Source of the DNA: Clostridium sp. C2-6-12
GTDB lineage: Bacteria > Bacillota > Clostridia > Clostridiales > Clostridiaceae
Direction: 5' to 3'
Assembly: GCF_009928485.1 (NCBI RefSeq)
Contig: NZ_JAABNP010000005.1
Span: 1 to 64,000, forward strand
Length of the DNA: 64,000 bases
How positions within the stretch are numbered: position 1 is the first letter of the stretch; every line of letters starts with the position of its first letter. The notes beneath the pieces are model-generated. The model was not told the DNA's origin, did no database searches, and was given only the letters and a program-made list of their open reading frames with translations. The position numbers and the translations under genes were made by a program. Positions 41,598 through 48,403 of the stretch are shown here, in pieces.

Positions 41598-43910
41598 ATG
41601 AAAAAAGAATTAACTCCAAAAGAAGTGATTTTTTCGGCAGAAAATATAGAAGTAAGCGAGAACAATAGTAGCAGAATTAAAGGCTTAAAATCTACTTTAA
41701 ATAAAATAAAAAAGAATTTAAGGATTGAAAAAGATGGATACAATATATATTATGTAGATTCATTTTCAAAAGAAAAATTAGAAGAGCTTGAAGAGCATAT
41801 TAAAGACATTTATGAAGAATTACCCCCGCCTAAAGATATCTGTTATGTGACAACACAGGATGAGCTAAAGCCCATAGCTTTATTTTTACCAAATGGTAAA
41901 GGGAATTTACTAAAAGAAATGATTAGTGACATTAAAGAAAAATACTTGGAATGTGCAATGAATTTTTATAATAGCTCAGCAGATGAAGAGAAGGAAAATA
42001 TAATTGAATCTATAAGTGAAAAAAGAAATAGCTATATAACTAAGCTTATGGAATCAGCAAAGACTAAAAATTTTGAAGTTAAAGCAACCAGCAGTGGATT
42101 TGTATTTATTCCTCTTAAAGAAGAGGGACATGAGATGACCGAAAAGGAATATGAACAATTAGAAAGTGAAAATCAAGAAACTATTGAGAAGAAGGCGTCT
42201 CGTTTAAAAAAAGAAGCTGAATATATTTTAGAAATATTAAAGGATATTGAAATAGAATCTATTGAAAAGCTTAAAGAACTTTATATAGAGTATATAAAAA
42301 AGAATATGCAGAAGTATAAAGATGACTTATTATTACAATTTATTTCTCAGGATGATATATATAGATATTTGATTGAAATGTATGAGGATGTTGAGGAGAA
42401 AATAGTGGAATGTTATACGATTAATTTAGAGGAGGATGAAGAATATATAAAAGAAGCATTGGCTAAGTATGAAGTTAGTGTAATTGTTGATAATTCAAAT
42501 CAAAGTCACCCAAGAGTAATTTACGATGACGATCCAACAATAAGCAATTTAATTGGAAATATTGAATATAGAAATAATAATGGAGGATATAGCACTGATA
42601 TTTCCTTAATAAATGCAGGAAGTTTATTGAAAGCTAATGAGGGCTGTTTAATATTGAGATTATCCTCTTTAATAAGTAGTGGATTAAGTTATTATTATTT
42701 AAAGAAAGCATTGCTTTGTGGAAAAGTAAATTATAATTATACTAAAAATTACTTAGAAGTACTTTCTATTGTAGGATTAAAACCAGAATCCATTCCAATT
42801 AATGTAAAGGTTGTTTTGATTGGGAATTATGAGAACTATGAAATATTGTATGAAAATGACGAAGATTTTAAAAATATATTTCCAATTAAAATTGAGTCAA
42901 AATCAGAAATTAAATATACTGAAACGGCTAGGAATTCTATAGTACAAAAGATTAAGGAAAAAATAAATAAGGAAAAAATGTTGAATATTACTCAGCAAGG
43001 AATTGATGAGATTATTAAATTTTTAGTTAGAAATTCAGGAGATAGAAATAAAATATTAATTGACGATTATTATATAAATAAACTACTATATTTAGCTAAT
43101 AACAATGCAAAAGAAGAAAATAGAAAAAGTATTGAAAAAGAAGATGTTATAAACGTAGCGTATGAAGAGGAACAAATATTAGAGGATATATTAGAGGGAT
43201 ACAAGAATAAAAAGATTTTAATAACCACAAATGGTAAAAAAGTAGGAATAATTAATGCATTGTCAGTAATTGGGACAGGAGCATATAGTTTTGGAAAACC
43301 TATGAGAATAACGTGTTTATCTCATATTGGGGAAGGAAAAATAATTGATATTCATAAGGAATGTAAATTAAGTGGAAGTATTCACGAAAAATCAATAAGT
43401 ATACTTGGGGGAATTTTAAGTAATTTAATAAGCCCATATGAAAGGTTACCCATAGATCTTCAATTATGTTTTGAACAAACTTATGGAATGGTTGAAGGCG
43501 ACAGTGCTTCTGTTGCAGAAATAATATGTATTTTATCTGCTTTAAGCAAGCGGGGAATAAAGCAGAATATTGCAGTTACAGGTTCCATAAACCAATTTGG
43601 GGAAATACAGGCAATTGGGGGCGTTAATGAAAAAATTGAAGGATTTTATAGAGTGTGTAGTGTTATAGATGATATTAGTGGTAAAGGTGTATTAATTCCA
43701 AGTTCAAATAAAGACGAGCTGATACTACAAAGTGAAGTTGAGGAAGATATTAAAAATGGGAAATTTCATATATATACCATGGAAAATTTAGAAGATGCCA
43801 TCGAAGTTATGATATTAGAAGATGGGGAAAATGTAAAAAGTTTTTTCAAGGAAATGGAAAATGAGATATTGAAATATAAGGGAATAAAAAGAAAAGGAAA
43901 AGAAAAATGA
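41598..43910 (+). CDS. LonC-like protease with degenerate ATPase module
   Basis: A 770-residue Lon-family protease. The C-terminal domain has the catalytic dyad: Ser 636 in EGDSASVAE and Lys 679 in GGVNEKIEG. The N-terminal half aligns in layout with the AAA module of LonB/LonC proteins, but where relatives have a Walker A loop it reads YVDSFSKEKL, and where Walker B is expected it reads GCLILRLSSLI without the acidic pair. A helical insertion rich in Glu/Lys lies at about 60-260. These features match the LonC group, whose studied member lacks ATPase activity. It is not the housekeeping Lon. Terminators flank it, so it is monocistronic. Confidence 0.85.
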   Translation: MKKELTPKEVIFSAENIEVSENNSSRIKGLKSTLNKIKKNLRIEKDGYNIYYVDSFSKEKLEELEEHIKDIYEELPPPKDICYVTTQDELKPIALFLPNGKGNLLKEMISDIKEKYLECAMNFYNSSADEEKENIIESISEKRNSYITKLMESAKTKNFEVKATSSGFVFIPLKEEGHEMTEKEYEQLESENQETIEKKASRLKKEAEYILEILKDIEIESIEKLKELYIEYIKKNMQKYKDDLLLQFISQDDIYRYLIEMYEDVEEKIVECYTINLEEDEEYIKEALAKYEVSVIVDNSNQSHPRVIYDDDPTISNLIGNIEYRNNNGGYSTDISLINAGSLLKANEGCLILRLSSLISSGLSYYYLKKALLCGKVNYNYTKNYLEVLSIVGLKPESIPINVKVVLIGNYENYEILYENDEDFKNIFPIKIESKSEIKYTETARNSIVQKIKEKINKEKMLNITQQGIDEIIKFLVRNSGDRNKILIDDYYINKLLYLANNNAKEENRKSIEKEDVINVAYEEEQILEDILEGYKNKKILITTNGKKVGIINALSVIGTGAYSFGKPMRITCLSHIGEGKIIDIHKECKLSGSIHEKSISILGGILSNLISPYERLPIDLQLCFEQTYGMVEGDSASVAEIICILSALSKRGIKQNIAVTGSINQFGEIQAIGGVNEKIEGFYRVCSVIDDISGKGVLIPSSNKDELILQSEVEEDIKNGKFHIYTMENLEDAIEVMILEDGENVKSFFKEMENEILKYKGIKRKGKEK

Positions 43911-43913
43911 TGG

Positions 43914-43964
43914 AAAGATATCTTTAGTTAGTTGATTTTGAGATTAACTAAAGATATCTTTTTT
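43914..43964 (+). terminator. Intrinsic terminator after the LonC-like gene
   Basis: A 17-bp perfect stem: AAAGATATCTTTAGTTA (43914-43930) with TAACTAAAGATATCTTT (about 43945-43961), followed by a T-run. Confidence 0.92.
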
Positions 43965-44050
43965 AATTACAATATAAGACTAGTGCTATTAAATTTATAA
44001 AATACAAGGGGAAAATATGAACTTAAATACAAAAAAATGGAATAAAGGGT

Positions 44051-44080
44051 TTGACTCTCAATGAAAACATATGTTAAAAT
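44051..44080 (+). promoter_or_regulatory. Candidate promoter of the spoIIA operon
   Basis: TTGACT (44051-44056), 18 bases, TAAAAT (44075-44080), a reasonable vegetative-type match. In Bacillus this operon uses sigma-H; AAGGGAATT at 44086-44094 could belong to such a promoter, but the -10 element is not convincing. Confidence 0.4.
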
Positions 44081-44105
44081 ATGGTAAGGGAATTGAGTGG
44101 AAATT

Positions 44106-44167
44106 AAGGAGGTGAACGAGGATATTTCAAAGTATATATTTTGGTTTGAAATATTCTAATTAATATG
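44106..44167 (+). promoter_or_regulatory. spoIIAA leader: ribosome site separated from the start by a hairpin
   Basis: The strong ribosome site AAGGAGGTGA (44106-44115) lies about 50 bases before ATG 44165, and no ribosome site is closer. Between them a 12-bp stem, GGATATTTCAAA (44120-44131) with TTTGAAATATTC (44145-44156), could fold out and bring the site to within about 12 bases. Alternatively the site starts a 15-codon leader peptide at GTG 44112 that ends at 44159. Confidence 0.5.
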
Positions 44168-44500
44168 TATTTAAATTTTCATAAACATGAGAATATCCTA
44201 GTAGTTAATCTTAGTGGAGAGTTAGATCATAATAGTGCTGAAGAAGTCAGAGTGAAGATTGATGATAGAATTGATAGAGATAATATAGAAAAAGTAATTC
44301 TTAATTTTTCTGGAGTTAATTTTATGGATAGTTCTGGAATCGGAGCAGTATTAGGCAGATATAAAAAAATATCTAACAAGGGTGGACAGTTATGCATAGC
44401 AGAATCTAATAAAAATGTTAATAGAATCTTTGAATTGGCTGGATTGTATAAAATAATTAAAAACTATAATACTGTAGATGAAGCCGTAAAGGGCATATAG
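44165..44500 (+). CDS. spoIIAA: Anti-sigma-F factor antagonist SpoIIAA
   Basis: STAS-domain regulator of 111 residues that frees sigma-F by binding SpoIIAB in the forespore. It has [18 protein letters not shown] and the phosphorylated-Ser motif [14 protein letters not shown]. It is the first gene of spoIIAA-spoIIAB-sigF, 14 bases before spoIIAB. The start is ATG 44165; the frame is closed upstream by TGA at 44147. Confidence 0.96.
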   Translation: MYLNFHKHENILVVNLSGELDHNSAEEVRVKIDDRIDRDNIEKVILNFSGVNFMDSSGIGAVLGRYKKISNKGGQLCIAESNKNVNRIFELAGLYKIIKNYNTVDEAVKGI

Positions 44501-44514
44501 ATGGAGGGGTTATC

Positions 44515-44946
44515 ATGTCTGACAATAAAATGAGTATAGAATTTGCAAGCAAATCTCAAAACGAGGGTTTTGCAAGAGTTGCTGTTGCAGCTTTTGTTGC
44601 TCAATTAGATCCAACAGTTGATGAAATAAATGATGTGAAAACAGCAGTCTCTGAAGCAGTTACTAATTCTATAATACATGGATATGAGAATAATGAAGAT
44701 GGAGTAGTTAGAATTGAAGCAGAGATTAATAAAAATGAAGTAACTATAGTTATTATTGATAAGGGAATAGGAATTGATGATATAAATCAAGCTATGGAAC
44801 CATTATATACATCAAGGCCAGATTTGGAAAGATCAGGTATGGGATTTACCGTAATGGAAACATTTATGGATGAATTACAGGTAGAAAGTCAAAAGGGAAT
44901 TGGTACAAAGGTGGTAATAAAGAAGAAATTCAACATGGTAAGTTAG
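44515..44946 (+). CDS. spoIIAB: Anti-sigma-F factor and kinase SpoIIAB
   Basis: GHKL-family serine kinase of 143 residues. It holds sigma-F inactive and phosphorylates SpoIIAA. N box [17 protein letters not shown]1 [10 protein letters not shown], and [19 protein letters not shown] as the ATP-lid/G2 region. Ribosome site ATGGAGGGG. It is 11 bases from sigF. Confidence 0.96.
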   Translation: MSDNKMSIEFASKSQNEGFARVAVAAFVAQLDPTVDEINDVKTAVSEAVTNSIIHGYENNEDGVVRIEAEINKNEVTIVIIDKGIGIDDINQAMEPLYTSRPDLERSGMGFTVMETFMDELQVESQKGIGTKVVIKKKFNMVS

Positions 44947-44957
44947 GTGAAAATAAT

Positions 44958-45713
44958 ATGGAAAAAGAGGATTTAAAACGAGAGGATTATAACTATGATA
45001 AGAATCCAGAGTTATTAGCTTTAGCGAAAAGTGGGGATGCTGATGCTATGAATGAACTCATAGAGATGAATTTGCCATTAGTATCATCCATTAGTAAGAA
45101 ATTTTTAAACAGAGGGTACGAGTACGAAGATATATTTCAAATAGGATCAATTGGGTTGGTTAAGGCTATAAATAATTTTGATTTAAATTATAATGTTAAG
45201 TTTTCAACATATGCAGTTCCAATGATAATAGGTGAGATAAAAAGGTTTTTAAGAGATGATGGAATGATAAAGGTAAGTCGAAATGTTAAAAGTCTATCAC
45301 GAAGAATAAATTTTTTAAAAGAAATTTTGACTAAGAAACTTAGAAGATCACCAACAATAGAGGAACTTGCTGAATATGCTAAGGTTGATAAGGAAGAAAT
45401 TTTATTTGCAATAGAGTCATCTAATAGTCTTCAGTATTTATACGATACAATTCATCAAGATGATGGTGCACCTGTTCTTTTAATTGATAAGCTAAGTGAA
45501 AAGGGCGTAGATGATGGTAATATTATTGAAAGAATAGCTCTTAAAGAAGCATTGCAAAGCCTAGATAGTAAGGCTAGACAGATTATAATATTACGATATT
45601 TTAAGGATAAGACACAAGTTCAAGTTGCAAAAATGTTAGGGATAAGTCAAGTACAAGTGTCTAGAATTGAGAAAAAAGTGTTATCTCAAATGAAAAAGAA
45701 ATTAGAAGATTAA
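44958..45713 (+). CDS. sigF: Forespore sigma factor SigF
   Basis: RNA polymerase sigma-F, 251 residues, first compartment-specific sigma of sporulation. Region 2 NLPLVSSISKKFLNRGYEYE, DIFQIGSIGLVKAINNFD and KFSTYAVPMIIGEIKRFLRD; region 3 RRSPTIEELAEYAKVD; region 4 SKARQIIILRYFKDKTQVQV and MLGISQVQVSRIEKKVL. It completes the conserved spoIIA operon and is followed by a terminator. Confidence 0.97.
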   Translation: MEKEDLKREDYNYDKNPELLALAKSGDADAMNELIEMNLPLVSSISKKFLNRGYEYEDIFQIGSIGLVKAINNFDLNYNVKFSTYAVPMIIGEIKRFLRDDGMIKVSRNVKSLSRRINFLKEILTKKLRRSPTIEELAEYAKVDKEEILFAIESSNSLQYLYDTIHQDDGAPVLLIDKLSEKGVDDGNIIERIALKEALQSLDSKARQIIILRYFKDKTQVQVAKMLGISQVQVSRIEKKVLSQMKKKLED

Positions 45714-45780
45714 ATGCTGAATGGGGACGTCACTAAAATTTAATATTTAAAGGCAGATTTCTTGCTGCAATATATAAATA

Positions 45781-45826
45781 AAAAATCATATGTTGGAAAA
45801 TTATTTTTCAGCATATGATTTTTTTA
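45781..45826 (+). terminator. Terminator after sigF
   Basis: AAAAATCATATG-TTG (45781-45795) pairs with CAGCATATGATTTTT (45809-45823, one G-U), followed by further T. Confidence 0.88.
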
Positions 45827-45850
45827 TTTACTAGTTTATTAGCAAATACA

Positions 45851-45880
45851 TGAATAATGTTCGCTATTTTGGTAATGATA
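45851..45880 (+). promoter_or_regulatory. Sigma-G-type promoter for spoVA genes
   Basis: TGAATA (45851-45856), 17 bases, AATGATA (45874-45880). The forespore consensus is TGMATA-N17/18-CATNNTA, so only one conserved position differs. It lies about 60 bases before spoVAC, whose homologues are forespore-expressed. Confidence 0.55.
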
Positions 45881-45941
45881 GATTTATAGTAAAAGTACAA
45901 GAGTGATAATTAAAATTATGTGTAAAAGGTTGGTGGTCATA

Positions 45942-46409
45942 GTGAGTAGTACTAGTGAGATGAAGGAACAAAAGATTAAAATGAAATATAAGACTATGAC
46001 AGATGAAGTTGTTCCAAAATCTAAATTATTTCAAGATTGTCTTAAAGCATTCTTAGTTGGTGGCTTAATTTGTGATATTGGGCAATTTGTTCATAATATA
46101 ACAGTTAATTTTGGATATGCTGAAGAACAGGCTGGAGGCATTGTTTCGATTGTAATGATTTTTTTAGGTGCACTATTAACAGGCACTGGAGTATATAGTA
46201 AGCTTGCTGTATTTGGAGGTGCAGGCACTGTTGTTCCTATAACAGGATTTTCTAATGCAGTTGTTGCACCTGCAATAGAATTTAAAAAAGAAGGATTTAT
46301 ATTTGGAGTTGCGGCAAAGATGTTTACAATTGCTGGACCAGTGTTAGTATATGGGATTGGTACATCGGTTATTGTTGGAATAGTTTACTATATAATTTTT
46401 TTGTTATAA
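45942..46409 (+). CDS. spoVAC: Stage V sporulation protein AC (SpoVAC)
   Basis: Membrane component of the SpoVA channel that moves dipicolinic acid into the forespore and out at germination. About 155 residues with four membrane segments. Signatures are FQDCLKAFLVGGLICDIGQF, LGALLTGTGVYSKLAVFGGA and GTVVPITGFSNAVVAPAIEF. GTG 45942 is chosen by family length; ATG 45918 or ATG 45960 are alternatives, and the ribosome site is weak. Confidence 0.93.
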   Translation: MSSTSEMKEQKIKMKYKTMTDEVVPKSKLFQDCLKAFLVGGLICDIGQFVHNITVNFGYAEEQAGGIVSIVMIFLGALLTGTGVYSKLAVFGGAGTVVPITGFSNAVVAPAIEFKKEGFIFGVAAKMFTIAGPVLVYGIGTSVIVGIVYYIIFLL

Positions 46410-46455
46410 GTTTCCTATAAAAATAAAAATCCGGAAAACATTTGGAGGATTAAGA

Positions 46456-46491
46456 ATGGAAAGGCAGGTGAAAATCCTAATCCTTAAATAG
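46456..46491 (+). other. Possible 11-codon upstream peptide before spoVAD
   Basis: ATG 46456 to TAG 46489-46491 encodes MERQVKILILK behind a better ribosome site (TTGGAGGA, 46442-46449) than spoVAD's own. It could be a leader peptide or a decayed remnant. Confidence 0.25.
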
Positions 46492-46536
46492 CAGATAACA
46501 AATGAATGCTAAAAGGAAATTAGGAAATATTATAAT

Positions 46537-47562
46537 ATGCAAATTCATAATAAGAAATTAGGTGGGCAAACTGTGAAGTTTGATAATCCTCCTAAAATAA
46601 TATCGGCTTATTCAATAGTAGGACCTAAAGAAGGGGAAGGTCCATTAGCTCAACATTTTGACCAAATTTTAGATGATGATACCTTAGGAAAGGAAAGTTT
46701 TGAAAAAGCAGAAAGCCAAATGATGTTTACAGCTATAAGTGAAGCTTTGAGAAAAGCAAAATTAAAAGAATCAGATATAGATTATTTATTTTCTGGCGAT
46801 TTGTTAAATCAAATAATTTCTTCTAGCTTTGCAGCTCGAGAATTCAGCATTCCCTTTTTTGGATTATATGGTGCTTGTTCAACTATGTCGGAATCTTTAA
46901 GTTTGGCTTCAATAATTATGGATGGTGGATTTGCTAAACATGTTGTAGCAACTACTTCATCTCATTTCAGTTCAGCAGAAAGACAATTTAGATTTCCACT
47001 TGAGTATGGATCCCAAAGACCTAAAACAGCTCAATGGACAGTAACTGGCTCTGGTGCGGTAGTTCTTGGATATGAAGGTGATTACCCAGAGATAACTTAT
47101 GTTACAACTGGTAAGGTAAAAGACTTCGGGCAAAAAGATGCTAATAATATGGGAGCAGCCATGGCGCCAGCTGCTGTTGATACAATAGTAAATCATTTTA
47201 AAGATACTGGAAGAAATCCAAGTGATTATGATGTTATAGCCACAGGAGATTTAGGGGTAATAGGAAGGGAATTAGCTGACAAATTAATTCAAGAGTTTGG
47301 TTATGATATTAGAAAACAGCATATAGATTGTGGAGAAATTATATTTGATAATGAAAAACAAAAGACTGAGGCTGGTGGAAGTGGATGTGGATGCTCTGCA
47401 GTAGTATTTTCAGGATATTTATATAAGAAACTCTTAACAAAAGAAATAAAGAAGATATTATTAGTTTCAACAGGTGCACTTATGAGTACTACTTCGTCAC
47501 TTCAAGGTGAAACAATTCCAGGAATAGCTCATGCAGTTGCTATAGAAGTGAAGGATCAATAA
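46537..47562 (+). CDS. spoVAD: Stage V sporulation protein AD (SpoVAD)
   Basis: A 341-residue thiolase-fold protein that binds dipicolinic acid in the SpoVA complex. Visible: GGQTVKFDNPPKIISAYSIV, GPKEGEGPLAQHFD, FFGLYGACSTMSESLSLAS (the Cys region of the fold), ERQFRFPLEYGSQRPKTAQW and GGSGCGCSAVVFSGYLYK. The ATG at 46537 follows only a modest AGGA site. A repeat remnant separates it from spoVAE. Confidence 0.95.
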   Translation: MQIHNKKLGGQTVKFDNPPKIISAYSIVGPKEGEGPLAQHFDQILDDDTLGKESFEKAESQMMFTAISEALRKAKLKESDIDYLFSGDLLNQIISSSFAAREFSIPFFGLYGACSTMSESLSLASIIMDGGFAKHVVATTSSHFSSAERQFRFPLEYGSQRPKTAQWTVTGSGAVVLGYEGDYPEITYVTTGKVKDFGQKDANNMGAAMAPAAVDTIVNHFKDTGRNPSDYDVIATGDLGVIGRELADKLIQEFGYDIRKQHIDCGEIIFDNEKQKTEAGGSGCGCSAVVFSGYLYKKLLTKEIKKILLVSTGALMSTTSSLQGETIPGIAHAVAIEVKDQ

Positions 47563-47676
47563 TGAATGGTGTGAATGATTAAGGAAGAAAAGCCTATGGC
47601 TTTTCAAAAATAAAAATAATTAAAAGGAAAACTGCGGTTTTAAACCTCAATCATGAATTATTAATTATAATTAAAT
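47563..47676. repeat. Nested-hairpin repeat (family A) between spoVAD and spoVAE
   Basis: The outer arm TGAATGATTAAGGA faces CTCAATCATGAATTATTAATT. Inside are GAAAAGCC-TAT-GGCTTTTC and an AAAACTGCGGTTTT hairpin. It has the same plan as the copies in the flagellar operon, again inside an operon. Confidence 0.65.
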
Positions 47677-47695
47677 AGAAAGGAAAGAATATCTC

Positions 47696-48052
47696 ATGGA
47701 TTATTTAAATGCATTTATAGTTGGAGGAATTATTTGTGCTATAGGACAAATATTAATAGACGTTACAAAACTAACACCAGGAAGGATATTAGTAGTGTTT
47801 GTTGTTTTAGGAGTCATAGTAGGAGCATTTGGATGGTATGATAAATTAATTTCAATTGGTGGCGCTGGTGCTACGATTCCATTACCTAGCTTTGGAAATT
47901 CATTAGCTAAGGCAGCTATAAAAGATGTAAAAGAAATTGGATTTTTTGGAGCATTTACTGGAGGCATTAAAGGGACAGCGGCAGGAATTACTGCATCAAT
48001 ATTTTTTGGATACTTAATGGCACTAATCTTTAACCCCAAAACAAAAAAATAA
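47696..48052 (+). CDS. spoVAE: Stage V sporulation protein AE (SpoVAE)
   Basis: A 118-residue, very hydrophobic SpoVA channel subunit: DYLNAFIVGGIICAIGQILI, GRILVVFVVLGVIVGAFGWY, ISIGGAGATIPLPSFGNSLA and KGTAAGITASIFFGYLMALI. This matches the C-terminal membrane type of SpoVAE (SpoVAEB). No spoVAB, spoVAEA or spoVAF is next to it; clostridia typically keep only C, D and E. Confidence 0.94.
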   Translation: MDYLNAFIVGGIICAIGQILIDVTKLTPGRILVVFVVLGVIVGAFGWYDKLISIGGAGATIPLPSFGNSLAKAAIKDVKEIGFFGAFTGGIKGTAAGITASIFFGYLMALIFNPKTKK

Positions 48053-48172
48053 ACACCTATATAAAGTGTGGCTATGCCACAAATAAGATCAATTCACCTA
48101 TATAAAGAGTGGCTATGCCACAATACGCAACTTATCGCATATAAAAGAAGCAGCTATGCTGCAATAGGAAAT
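48053..48172. repeat. 41-bp hairpin repeat array (family B), three units
   Basis: Hairpins GTGGC-TAT-GCCAC at 48068 and 48109 and GCAGC-TAT-GCTGC at 48150 are spaced exactly 41 bases apart. Linkers share CACCTATATAAAG-like sequence. Read on the other strand, the units match the array at 36.7 kb. Confidence 0.88.
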
Positions 48173-48403
48173 TTTTATACGGTCAAGGATGTTCCAACTA
48201 TAAATACATGATGGAATTCTATTAAGTTACAATGAATAAAGCTCGAAAAATATATAATGAATTAATATTTTGCCTTTTATTGCATTAACACGTATAATTA
48301 TACTAATAATGCATATAAACATTTTAAAAATAATAGTGTATAATATAAAAGGAAATTTATACTATAATTATTATGAAAAAGTTATTAGAATGGTGGGGTT
48401 CAT
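48053..48403. other. Intergenic region with repeat array and AT-rich leader
   Basis: 351 bases without a gene. The first 120 hold the 41-bp array. The remainder has a GTATAATTATAC palindrome (48292-48303) and a TATAAT at about 48341 that may be the -10 of the ATPase-like gene, though no matching -35 is clear. Confidence 0.5.

Noticed and set aside
44112..44159. 15-codon leader peptide as an annotated gene
   Set aside because: Its GTG overlaps the ribosome site, so initiation there is doubtful; kept only as an alternative explanation of the spoIIAA leader.
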